Source: Notolepis coatsorum
Lineage: Eukaryota > Chordata > Actinopteri > Aulopiformes > Paralepididae
Direction: 5' to 3'
Length of the DNA stretch: 64,000 nt
Assembly (NCBI GenBank): GCA_963971535.1
Contig: OZ020591.1
Location: forward strand, 18,708,877 to 18,772,876
Positions 31,515-42,318 of this stretch are shown piece by piece. Each line of letters starts with the position of its first letter. Position 1 is the stretch's first letter. The notes beneath the pieces are model-generated. The model saw only the letters and a program-made list of their open reading frames with translations. It was not told where the DNA came from and ran no database searches. The position numbers were made by a program, and so were the translations under genes.

Positions 31515-33582
31515 TCTCCACTTGCACAAATTGAAAGTAGGCACTTCCGGCTGACTTCCGGTTGCCAATAGTACTTCCTGTCCCATCCAAATACATTGGT
31601 TTTAGCTACTTTTCTCCCCTTATTTAAACAACTTTGTCGGCACAGAGAGGCAATGAAACGTTTGTATTATTATAGTATAGAATGTATTTAATAAGCAAAC
31701 GTTTGTCAGCAGGGTTTCTGGGCTGTATTTCATGTAAAAACGTTTACTGTTAGTTTCCTTGCTCAGCCAGCATTAGCCTTCATCAGCTAACAGAAGCTAG
31801 TGGTTAAACAGGCCGGATTAGCTTTGAGCTAACTATCTTTCCCGACCCATGTATTCCCATTCTAAACATAACGTCAGTTTACAAAACATGACCTGTCTAT
31901 ATAACGTTGAGGAACAAATTATAAGTGTGTGGGTGTGTGTTTTGGTGAACATTGGACTGCAAACAGAAAATGCATCACAGTTAGACAGTAGCTACTGTTA
32001 GCTGCCCTCCGGATTAGCTTTGAGCTAACTATCTTTCCCGACCCATGTATTCCCATTCTAAACATAACGTCAGTTTACAAAACATGACCTGTCTATATAA
32101 CGTTGAGGAACAAATTATAAGTGTGTGGGTGTGTGTTTTGGTGAACATTGGACTGCAAACAGAAAATGCATCACAGTTAGACAGTAGCTACTGTTAGCTG
32201 CCCTCCGGATTAGCTTTGAGCTAACTATCTTTCCCGACCCATGTATTCCCATTCTAAACATAACGTCAGTTTACAAAACATGACCTGTCTATATAACGTT
32301 GAGGAACAAATTATAAGTGTGTGGGTGTGTGTTTTGGTGAACATTGGACTGCAAACAGAAAATGCATCACAGTTAGACAGTAGCTACTGTTAGCTGCCCT
32401 CCGGATTAGCTTTGAGCTAACTATCTTTCCCGACCCATGTATTCCCATTCTAAACATAACGTCAGTTTACAAAACATGACCTGTCTATATAACGTTGAGG
32501 AACGTTATCTCCCGGGACGAGTAGCCACGTTAGTTAGCCAGCAGGGATGAGAGCAGGGGACTGGGGAGGGAGACATGGTGAGAGCAGGGGCCGGGATGAG
32601 AGCAGGGGGCTGGGGAGGGAGACATGGTGAGAGCAGGGGACTGGATCATGGATGAGAGCAGGGGGCTGGGGAGGGAGACATGGTGAGAGCAGGTTGCTGG
32701 CTAACTAACGTGGCTACTCGTCCCGGGAGATAACGGCGCTGCCTGGCTGGTTGTTGGCTAACTAACGTGGCTACTCGTCCCGGGAGATAGCGTTCCTCAA
32801 CGTTATATAGACGGGTCATGTTTTGTAAACTGACGTTATGTTTAGAATGGGAATACATGGGTCGGGAAAGATAGTTAGCTCAAAGCTAATCCGGAGGGCA
32901 GCTAACAGTAGCTACTGTCTAACTGTGATGCATTTTCTGTTTGCAGTCCAATGTTCACCAAAACACACACCCACACACTTATAATTTGTTCCTCAACGTT
33001 ATATAGACAGGTCATGTTTTGTAAACTGACGTTATGTTTAGAATGGGAATACATGGGTCTGGAAAGATAGTTAGCTCAAAGCTAATCCGGAGGGCAGCTA
33101 ACAGTAGCTACTGTCTAACTGTGATGCATTTTCTGTTTGCAGTCCAATGTTCACAAACACACACCCACACACTTATAATTTGTTCCTCAACGTTATATAG
33201 ACAGGTCATGTTTTGTAAACTGACGTTATGTTTAGAATGGGAATACATGGGTCGGGAAAGATAGTTAGCTCAAAGCTAATCCGGCCTGTTTAACCACTAG
33301 CTTCTGTTAGCTAATGAAGGCTAATGCTGGCTGAGCAAGGAAACTAACAGTAAACGTTTTTACATGAAATACAGCCCAAAAACCCTGCTGACAAACGTTT
33401 GCTTATTAAATACATTCTATACTATAATAATACAAACGTTTCATTGCCTCTCTGTGCCGACAAAGTTGTTTAAATAAGGGGAGAAAAGTAGCTAAAACCA
33501 ATGTATTTGGATGGGACAGGAAGTACTATTGGCAACCGGAAGTCAGCCGGAAGTGCCTACTTTCAATTTGTGCAAGTGGAGA
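31515..33582. repeat. Giant inverted repeat (foldback element), 2068 bp
   Basis: It starts TCTCCACTTGCACAAATTG and ends in the exact inverse. The left arm is about 31515-32541 and the right arm about 32698-33582. The left arm carries four copies, and the right arm three, of a roughly 196-bp unit with GGATTAGCTTTGAGCTAACT; this accounts for most of the length difference. The centre (32542-32697) is a minisatellite of GATGAGAGCAGGGG-type units. Near 32700-32790 the arm start is duplicated. It separates two coding parts of the transposase-derived gene. Confidence 0.93.
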
Positions 33583-34480
33583 GAAGGAGTCCGCAAAAAG
33601 GATGTGGGCTAGATCTGTGAATCGCCACCAGGTGCGGTACATTGAGATGCTATCAGATGGGGATAGTACAGCATTTAGGGAGGTAGTTGCACTGAACCCA
33701 TACCCTGGGCAGGAAATCAGTTTGGAGTGTATAAATCATGCCCACAAAAGAATGGGTACAGCACTAAGGAAGTGTAGTACAGAGGGTAAGTTAGGAGGGA
33801 AGGGTGTGGGGAAACTGACTGCGAAAAAATGCAAAACCTTGCAAAATTATTATAGGGGGGCAATTTTGGATAACCAGGGTTCAATCGATCAAATGAAGAC
33901 CGCAATATGGGCAGGTCTCCTCCACTCCATGTCCACTGATGACAACCCTATGCACAAAAGGTGCAGTCTCTCGTGGTGCTGGTATAGGAAAGCAGAGGAG
34001 AATGGGAAAACACCGGAGAGCCACAAATGCCATGCTGGAAATGTTTTAACAAAAGAGGTGGGGAGGAAACTAATACCAGTTTACCACCGCATGTCAAGTG
34101 ACAGTCTGCTGCAGCGAATGCAGCATGGAGGCACTCAAAATGCAAATGAGTGCCTCAACTCTGTTATATGGACGCGGTGTCCAAAAACAGTCTTTGTGGG
34201 GAAAAGCAGGGTTGAGGCAGCAGCCAGTATGGCCATCTCCACTTTCAACGAAGGTGCCTCTGCCATGCTTAGTGTTATGGAGAGGTTGTGGCTTCATAGC
34301 ACTTATGTTACCGTGGATTCGATGATGGACACCGATATGCTCAGAATCGCAAAAGCTGAGGCCATCACAACCGCCAGTGCCAAACGTAGGCGCAAGAGTC
34401 TGAGCACAGCCAGAAAAATTCAACGACACCAGCAGGAAACTAGTGAGGGTCCTACATATGGAGCGGGCATGGACATCTAG
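33583..34480 (+). CDS. Mutator-like transposase-derived gene, final exon (Asp 2 and Glu)
   Basis: Coding is recognisable from GAGAAGGAGTCC (EKES) onwards: AKRMWARSVNRHQVRYIEML then SDGDS, giving the second acid, then TQNANECLNSVIWTRCPK, giving the third acid (Glu). Between them MKTAIWAGLLHSMSTDDNP and a Cys/Trp motif SLSWCWYRK are typical of the family. It ends TAG at 34480 with a Ser/Arg-rich tail. No stop or frameshift occurs in 898 bp, which argues for recent function or young age. The first Met of the open frame (33602) is internal, not a true start. Confidence 0.78.
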
Positions 34481-34794
34481 TCAAGAGTAATAGTAACAGT
34501 GTTACTGTAGTAGTTACTGGTGGCAGTGTGTGGGTGATGTGTTACTGTGGTTGCCTGGTGTGGACCCAGGAAATGACTGGTTCTGTTCAGTTGAAGGCCT
34601 TTTTTATTTATTTTTATTTATTTATAGACAATGTGCATTTACATTCATCATTGTTACATGCAAATATGTTTGCGCCTGATTTAGCAGAAGCTAATTTCCA
34701 TCTGTAGTCTATCCAAAACACATGAAATACAAACGGATACAATATATATACATGTAAAATGCCAGACAAGATACACAGGACATACAGCCTAAAG
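34481..34794. other. 3' flank of the transposase-derived gene
   Basis: No gene. It contains GTTACTGT-type short repeats, then a T/A-rich stretch at 34599-34625. No AATAAA was found close to the stop on the plus strand. The last 8 bases (GCCTAAAG) are the target duplication of the next hAT. Confidence 0.4.
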
Positions 34795-35941
34795 CAGGGC
34801 TATTCAACTAAATTGTTCAGGGGGCCACATTGTCAGAAACCCAAGGGGCCAGGGGCCGGACTGCCACGCCCCCCCCCCCATGCTATGAATATATGTACAC
34901 TTGACACAACACGCAACAACATTTTCACAACTTTTATTTAACTACATTGCAAAAGTAGTATACTTTTCAAAAAAAGTGCTTCATTTATGTGCCACATCTG
35001 CAACATCTCCTGCAGAAAGTGCTTCATTTATGACTGTGCAACAACTGCAACATCTCCTCTTCAACATTTCAATATAAAAATAAAATAAAAAACAAACAAG
35101 TGCATGATGTGCATCTGAACATTCTAACACCAACACTTGAACAAAAAAACACATTTATAGTGCAGCTGAGCTTATGAAAAAGTGCTTCATGTCTGTGCAA
35201 GAACAGCAAATCACAGCATCTTATTAGCACTTATTGTCCACTCTTAACTCTCAAACAGCAGGGGGGTGGGGGGCAGACAGGCCTAGCCTACATACACACA
35301 TCTAATGAGAGCGATTGCACTTCTTTGACTGGGCAATGGCAGAGAAAGAGGGTTCATAGGAAGTGAGGGCTACCCGCAAACAGTGATGCAAATGCTCATT
35401 TGTCAAGGAGGCACGTTGCTTGTTTTAATGGCATTCATGTGAGAGAAACTGGATTCACAGGTGTATGTTGAGCCAAACATTGTTAGCACAGATATTGCCA
35501 GCGTTTTTATTTTGGGGAATGTCTTGACATGAATACACCTTATCCAAAATGTTGTGGTGGATTCATTCTCAAGTGCCTGCTTCAGAGCAGATGATGCTTG
35601 CATGTCAATTATTTCAAGTTGCAGGAGACCTTCATCAATGTGAAGTGATGCAAGGAACTCTTGTCCTTTTGTGGAAATAGCAGCTACATTGGCAAATGGG
35701 TTGCTCACAAAATGCATCAATTCTCTGGACATGTCAAATTCATCAAATCGACTTGCAAAGTTTTCCCTCAATTTATCAATGAAATCTGTCATTAATTGAG
35801 TGACTTTTGGCTCAATTGTGCGTGTTAAAGTAAGAAAATATTAAAAAAATTAATATTTTTTTTGAATTTTTTTTTATTTATTTTTTATTATCATGTAATC
35901 TTTGGCGGGCCGGCCCGCGGGCCGCCAGTTGAATAGCCCTG
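34795..35941 (-). mobile_element. hAT transposon with transposase C-terminus, 1147 bp
   Basis: The termini CAGGGCTATTCAACTAA and CAGTTGAATAGCCCTG are flanked by GCCTAAAG at 34787-34794 and 35942-35949. GGCCGGCCC-type GC-rich palindromes are subterminal on the right. It is internally deleted: only the last part of a transposase remains. ZBED-type hAT transposases have such an end. Confidence 0.94.
35403..35792 (-). pseudogene. hAT transposase, C-terminal dimerisation region
   Basis: A 129-residue frame. It contains FDEFDMSRELMHFVSNPF and, near the end, FPKIKTLAISVLTMFGSTYT then CESSFSHMN, the conserved hAT C-terminal dimerisation motif also kept in domesticated ZBED/FAM200-like proteins. The BED finger, RNase H catalytic core and upstream insertion domain are missing, so it cannot catalyse transposition. 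Confidence 0.85.
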
Positions 35942-35949
35942 GCCTAAAG

Positions 35950-36624
35950 AGTGCAAAATACATACACATGGAAATGCAAAATAACATGCACTATACACAT
36001 AGCCAAACATAATGATCTATCTAAGAGTATCTTGTGTAATCATATACACAAGGAAGTCAGACAGCACCACCTAGTGTTGGCAACATTGGTGACTCAATAG
36101 CAATTTTTTTTGTGGCAGAGCAAAAGTGAACATAGTTTATATTATTTGTTTATGTTATAATTCAGTTATTTTGATGTATTAGTTTTAGATGATATTATAT
36201 TGTTGTTGCTAAGTATTTTTATTAGATAGTGTCTGTAAATAGTGGTTTCCAATACAAATGTATGTAATTTTACAATACAAATCTTTAATACAAATCAATA
36301 CAATATAAATCTGTTTTCTCAAAGTTTTTCCTCCTACTCTGAGCCAGACATCTCCACTTCAGTACGACTCACATACACCAAACCTTCCAGTTTTATGCAT
36401 ATCTATATTCTGAAGGTATTTGCAGAAGGGTTTGTTGATATCTCATTCATAGCCTGATTTATATCGCATTTTATTCCTAAAAACATGGCGAATATGGAAT
36501 TTTATCATACAAATCTTTAAAGGCCGTTTTCTCAAAATGAGTTTTTCCTCATACTCTGAGCCAGAAATCTCCACTTCAGTAGCACTCACAAACACCAAAT
36601 CTTCCAGTTCTATTCATATCTATG
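35950..36624. other. Non-coding, with a 205-bp tandem duplication
   Basis: No gene. A block beginning TCTCAAA at 36318 with TACTCTGAGCCAGA and GAAGGTATTTGCAGAAGGG is repeated from about 36531. The second copy is split by the hAT-like element and resumes at 38552 (CCTGAAGGTATTTACAGAAG), ending at about 38661. Confidence 0.7.
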
Positions 36625-37065
36625 CAGGGTTCCAACGGTACCTGGAAAACATTGAAAACATGGGATTCATTTTTTAATTTTCAGGTATGGAAAGGCATGG
36701 AAACTGAGCAAAAGTGACCAATTACATGGAAATAGAAACAGTTGTCCTGGACATTTTTATTGGATGATGTGTAATAAAATTTAACTATTGAGCACAGAAT
36801 TAACATGAGTTTATAAAAACCCTTTACATGTGAACAGCTTTTACTGTAGATAGAAATGGATGATCCCATGTTGTAGAGCATGCTCTTGGCATCCTATATT
36901 GGATGTTGGAATTTGATGCAGGCAACTTGGTGAGCCAAGGGAGCCTTGGCATCTACAGTGAAACTTCTTATGCAAGTTTATCCTCAAATGTAAGTAGCTG
37001 TGTTTTAACTGTGTGGTAAACCTGGGTTTATCAACGTTAGTTAGTAAGCAGTGCAATCTTGCTAA

Positions 37066-38073
37066 CTAGCTAGCCAACGTTAGCTCTCATAACGAGCCAG
37101 TTAGCCAGCGCCAGGTACAGTAGCTAGCCAACGTTAGCTCTCATAATGAGCCAGTTAGCCAGCGCCAGGTACAGTAGCTAGCCAACGTTATCTCTCATAA
37201 CGAGCCAGTTAGCCAGCGCCAGGTACAGTAGCTACCAACGTTAGCTCTCATAACGAGGCAGTTAGCCAGCGCCAGGTACAGTAGCTACCAACGCTAGCTC
37301 TCATAACGAGCCAGTTAGCCAGCACCAGGTACAGTAGCTAGCCAACGTTAGCTCTCATAATGAGCCAGTTAGCCAGCGCCAGGTACAGTAGCTAGCCAAC
37401 GTTAGCTCTCATAACGAGCCAGTTAGCCAGCGCCAGGTACAGTAGCTACCAACGTTAGCTCTCATAACGAGGCAGTTAGCCAGCGCCAGGTACAGTAGCT
37501 ACCAACGTTAGCTCTCATAACGTGCCAGTTAGCCAGCGCCAGGTACAGTAGCTAGCCAACGTTAGCTCATAACGAGCCAGTTAGCCAGCGCCAGGTACAG
37601 TAGCTAGCCAACGTTAGCTCTCATAACGAGCCAGTTAGCCAGCGCCAGGTACAGTAGCTAGCCAACGTTAGCTCTCATAACGAGCCAGTTAGCCAGCGCC
37701 AGGTACAGTAGCTAGCCAATGTTAGCTCTCATAACGAGCCAGTTAGCCAGCGCCAGGTACAGTAGCTAGCCAACGTTAGCTCTCATAACGAGCCAGTTAG
37801 CCAGCGCCAGGTACAGTAGCTAGCCAACGTTAGCTCTCATAACGAGCCAGTTAGCCAGCGCCAGGTACAGTAGCTACCAACGTTAGCTCTCATAACGAGG
37901 CAGTTAGCCAGCGCCAGGTACAGTAGCTACCAACGTTAGCTCTCATAACAAGCCAGTTAGCCAGCGCCAGGTACAGTAGCTAGCCAACGTTAGCTCTCAT
38001 AACGAGCCAGTTAGCCAGCGCCAGGTACAGTAGCTAGCCAACATTAGCTCTCATAACGAGCCAGTTAGCCAGG
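37066..38073. repeat. 54-bp minisatellite, about 19 units
   Basis: The unit is TAGCTAGCCAACGTTAGCTC then TCATAACGAGCCAGTTAGCC then AGCGCCAGGTACAG. A variant lacking four bases (TAGCTACCAACG) and carrying GAGGCAG recurs in adjacent pairs near 37230, 37450 and 37870, which indicates higher-order amplification of a multi-unit block. Each unit contains GCTAGC or AACGTT palindromes. Confidence 0.95.
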
Positions 38074-38235
38074 AAGAGAAGAGGCCGCGAAGATGGAAGA
38101 GGAGGATGACAGAGGAAAAGGGAGAACAGTGGAGAGGAGTTGAGAAGAGTAGGAAGAGAAGACAGGAGCGAACACGAGGGGAGGTGTGGAGAGAAGAGGA
38201 CAGGATGAGATAGGAGAGGAGTGGAAGAGAGAACA
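38074..38235. repeat. Polypurine (GA-rich) tract
   Basis: About 160 bp that is over 80% A/G on the plus strand (GAAGAGAAGAGG, GGAAGAGGAGGATGACAGAGG and similar). The matching minus frames are Ser/Leu/Pro-rich low-complexity artefacts. Such tracts can form triplex DNA. Confidence 0.85.
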
Positions 38236-38551
38236 TATATCAATACCAGTGCTCATGTGTTCCAGTTCAATAAATTGTTGTTCATCTACAGCTTGTTGCA
38301 TTATTTCATGCATTGATATTATCAATAAGACACATAATCTCTTAAGCATTTACAATGTAGACTTGACTGGCACATCTTTTAAATCAAGTAAGTAGTCAGG
38401 TGTCCTAGGGGGTTGTGTGTGTGAGGGGAGGGGGGCGTGGATGGGGGCGGAAAACTTCAGGGGCCTATAGATCATCACTTAATATGGTACCTGGAAAATC
38501 AGGAGGTAGTATGGAAAAAAATTTCAAGGCAAGCGTGGGAAACCTGCTATG

Positions 38552-39073
38552 TCCTGAAGGTATTTACAGAAGGGTTTGTTGATATCGCATTCATACCCTG
38601 ATTTATATCACATTTTATTCCTAAAAACATGGTGAAATATGGAATTTTACCATACAAATGGACTGTTGACAGTATTTTCTGATTTATGGAGTGATAAAAA
38701 GAGATATCCAAAATCCCCTCTGTAATAACCTTTGGCTCTAATATGTCAACAAAATGAAACTATAATTTTGAAAATGGCTTTATCCAATGTTCAGATTTCT
38801 GTCCTGGAATTATATGCAAATTAGCGCATATTTAAGTAGATAATGCCTCATTTGCATATTTAAACATAACAATTTCAGAACTTGTAATACAAAAAAGTGT
38901 TAATATAAGTAATCAACTGGGGAAGTTTCATTGTGATATCTATTAGTTAAATTGTTTACCCTATTCACCTGTAGTGTCTTGCCTTAATATCATAAACAAC
39001 ATAAGGAATATTAGCATAATTTTGAGTGGACTGAAGGAATGAGTCAGCGTTAATAGTTTTAAATGCAAATAAT
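38552..39073. other. AT-rich non-coding
   Basis: The first 110 bp complete the 205-bp duplicated block; the rest shows no gene or repeat. On the minus strand CAATAAATT at about 39068-39076 could be a poly(A) signal for the small frame to its right. Confidence 0.5.
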
Positions 39074-39289
39074 TTATTGAAACATAGAAGTGGGGTCGGG
39101 ACACGCACACACACACACACACACACACTGTTTCAGCTCACCACCCCCGTAATCTAGTCTGTCTTCAAACTTCCACTCCTCTCGAAACTTTCTTTTTCGT
39201 CTGAGAAAGGCGCGGCGGGTTTTCTTTTTAGCGGCAGGCTTACTCCTTCCATATGGTTCCACTTCCACATATTTGTAATTGTAACCCAT
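39074..39289 (-). CDS. Small basic reading frame, unrecognised
   Basis: MGYNYKYVEVEPYGRSKPAA opens a frame with a strongly basic stretch (KKKTRRAFLRRKRKFREEW) and an acidic/Gly part (FEDRLDYGGGELKQ). It then runs into a CA microsatellite giving Cys-Val repeats. The first 55 residues are non-repetitive, and a possible AATAAA lies just downstream. No family is recognised. It could be an exon, a retroposed piece or chance. Confidence 0.25.
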   Translation of the reverse strand: MGYNYKYVEVEPYGRSKPAAKKKTRRAFLRRKRKFREEWKFEDRLDYGGGELKQCVCVCVCACPDPTSMFQ

Positions 39290-39299
39290 TTAATAATAA

Positions 39300-41965
39300 T
39301 AATATTAAAAAAAAATCGTTTTTCTTTCTTTTTTGATTGATTTAGTTTTTTTTACATTTTTTTTTAAACATAACAACAAATTAGACGGCATTAACAGTAA
39401 ACATCCAATGAAATCACCATTTGAATCATTATAAATGTAGTTTACGAGATATATACCTAATACTTGCTATCTAATACCATACATACATATGCTCCTGCTC
39501 GCTCACCCCCCCCGGACCCCCACTTGGATAATCCATCCATTTTCATTCGTTTCTAACCAGGCACTACACTTCATATGCTAGCTTTTATTCTCTCCACCAC
39601 TTCTAACCAGATTGCAATGTTGGTTTCACTGACACCTAAAATTCTTGCTGTAGATATTTCTAGATAAATCACATCGAAAACCCATAACTTCCGGCACATT
39701 TTTTCCAGTTGAATCCATCGTGATGCTATCAGCTGTGAGACCGGATAAAACTAGTCTCTTTAGCTGTATAGGGGCTGCAAACTGAAATACATCATTCAAC
39801 AGCAATACAGAGGGATGTACAGGTATGTTCTGAAATAAGAATACTGATAATTGCTGGGACACTTCTTTCCAGAATATCTTAACCGGTGGGCAATCCCAAT
39901 ACATGTGCATAAATGTACCCTCATCCCCATTTGTACATAAGGAACATAGGGAGTCTTGTTTAAGTCCCATTCTGTTCAATCTTATAGGAGTCAGGTATGT
40001 CCTATGAATATAATTAAGATTAATTTGTTGATGGTCCGGGTTACGTGACGCAATTCGAACGTTTGCCCAGACTTCTTGCCAATCAAAATCTATTTCCAAG
40101 TCTGGTATATCCCTCCTCCAGACTGAGTCTAGGGGGAGGATTCCATACGAAGACGTTAGTAAGTGATGATAAAAATCAGATACGAAGCCTCTCGATGTCT
40201 CTCTTTCATAGAAGAATTTGTGATATCTGTGGTGCTCAATTGGTATCCTTAATGGGACTCCATGAGCCTTCAAACAATCCAATAACTGTGTGTAAAAATA
40301 ATATGTGGAACTGGTGAGGTTACATTTTTTATGTATATTTTGATAGCTACAAAACCCCTGTTTGTTGAAAACATCTCCCAATGTGTGTATGCCCTGCTTT
40401 TCCCATTGGGGTATCTTATAGGTCATTTTCCAATTGCATTGTTATTGAATAGGGGAGTATGGCTATGCCATTTATGTTGGTTAGAATATTTTTTTTGTGT
40501 TTCACGCCATATCCGGATCACATGTGTAATAAGGGGGCCAAATTTCAATTCGCATTGCTTAATTGATAATATGGTGTATACTATGTCCTGCAGTCTATGT
40601 GGTGCTACTATATTTTCTTCTAAGTTTCTCCAGGATACAGATGATTGGGAGTCAAACCAGGTTGTCAGTGGTCTTAAAGAGTACGCTTTAAAATAGTGGT
40701 AAAAGTCTGCCAAACCTCCGTCGGCTTTTTTTCTCTGTGCGTGGATCTTTTTATTCATGGAGGTTTGTTATTCCAAATAAATGTATATGCGGTGGAGTGT
40801 AATCTTTTCCAGTAACCATCAGGAGGGGGTAACGGTAACATTGAGCTAATGAAGTTGATTCTAGGTAAAACATCCATCTTAACTATTGATACTTGTGCCT
40901 GTACTGAGTTTTTAAGTTTGGACCACCTGTCAAAGTCATATTTGATCTTATCTTGGAATTTTGTGTAATTGTACTTCACCTAGGGCTGGGCGATAAAACG
41001 ATAACGATAACTATCGCGATAAATTATTTCCTCTAAATAAACATGAAACGTGGTCGCAAAGTTTCGATATATCGATTTTCCAAGCTTGGCTCCGTTCAGC
41101 CTCGGCTCAGCACACTCACTAACAACAACCAACCTTACGTGATGACGTGCTACGCACAACAGCTAATAACCAATCAGTGAAGGAGATGGCCGAGAGCGAC
41201 GGAGACCCGGAAGGAGACCCAGAGCGGTAGGACTCACTCAACAACAAGGCTTGCTAGGCTAATTAGCTTGCACGGCGTTGTTTTATATATTTACGTGCTG
41301 AGTATGTGTGTGTGGTGAATTCTGAGGCCACGTTTATAGTAGTGGGGGTATACAGTGGAAGTCGTTTCAATATATTGTGGCGGAAGAGAGTATTTTAGTG
41401 TGATATTTAGCACATTGTCATGGAATACACCGCGTAGAAGCAACAGGCTGGCTAGGTTAACTAGCTTGCACGGCACTGTTTTATATATTTACGTGCCGAG
41501 TATGTGTGTGTTTTGAATTCTGAGGCCACGTTTATAGTAGTGTGGGAGTGGACGTCGTTTCAATATATTGTGGCGGAAGAGAGTATTTTAGTGTCATATT
41601 TATTGTCATGAGATACTCCGCTTGTCGGCTAACTGCTAACGTGCGAGGACTGATGACGACATCAACTCGACTTGAGACATTCGCAGCAGCATATTAGAAG
41701 TTAATTAAACTTGACAGACATTATATCGACGATAATTATCGATATCGAATTGGCCAATTTATCCTAAATCCCGATAGATTGCCAAAGTAAGTCATCAATC
41801 AACTTGAGAAGATGAGGCATTGAGGTGTTAGGGTTTTGCATGAACAATATTACGTCGTCCGCATATAAACTAATATGATGTTGTGTGCCCTTAATTGCGA
41901 TTGGTTCTATGGATTGGGATTGTCTTATATATTGTGCTAAAGGCTCTAATATTTACATTTATATA
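39300..41965 (-). pseudogene. L1-type LINE fragment, broken by a hAT
   Basis: From right to left: HISLYADDVILFMQNP (RT motif C) and a GFRINWPI-like stretch at 41746-41965; then, after the hAT, KMDVLPRINFISSMLPLPPP and TAYTFIWNNKPP at 40755-40979; then the C-terminal region to 39626, with RTYLTPIRLNRMGLKQDSLC and GTFMHMYWDCPPVKIFWKEV. At least two frame changes near 40425 and 40757 break it. About 100 residues between the YADD block and the LPRINF block are missing. The 3' end lies near 39300 in A/T-rich sequence. Confidence 0.85.
40982..41745. mobile_element. hAT-like element in L1, one end lost
   Basis: The left end TAGGGCTGGGCGATAAAACG is a hAT terminus. The right side ends in GATAATTATCGATATCG without the complementary CGCCCAGCCCTA, and L1 coding resumes at once. 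So the right terminus and a piece of L1 were deleted. A roughly 190-bp segment with TTTATATATTTACGTGC and GAATTCTGAGGCCACGT is tandemly duplicated at about 41255-41440 and 41440-41625. Confidence 0.75.
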
Positions 41966-42318
41966 TTTAATTACCGCATATATATATATATTTATAGGGC
42001 AACCAACCTTTTTACACTGCCATACACTGAGGCATCAGGGCATGTATAAACCCCTTCCTCTCCCAAACCGTTTCTACAATTGTTTTATGTTGCATGATGA
42101 TCATGAATTCATTTATTATAATTTTTTTTATATTTGAATACCAACATTATCTGTCCATCCTCAGTAATCCTCAATTTACTATAATATACTCCTGACTTCA
42201 TCGTCTTTCCAAACGCGCACACACAGAGAAAGGGAGAGTGCCCCCCTCCCCCCATTTCCCTTTCCCCAGTCCACACTGTCTGCTGTTCTCTGGCTCTGCC
42301 TCTGATCAGGATTAGCTT

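Larger units (their letters stand above)
36625..38546. mobile_element. hAT-like TIR element carrying a minisatellite, 1922 bp
   Basis: The ends are CAGGGTTCC and GGAAACCTG, with CTATG on both sides (36620-36624 and 38547-38551). It sits inside the second copy of a 205-bp duplication whose halves join perfectly without it. The short 5-bp duplication makes the superfamily uncertain. The interior is mostly the 54-bp array and a polypurine tract. Confidence 0.75.

Noticed and set aside
34795-35941. A domesticated ZBED/FAM200-like host gene
   Set aside because: Clean terminal repeats and an 8-bp target duplication show a transposon; only the C-terminal 129 codons remain.
37066-38073. Regular direct repeats that could resemble a CRISPR array
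   Set aside because: Units are contiguous 54-bp repeats without variable spacers, in a vertebrate genome; likewise the 40-bp array at 24995-25808.
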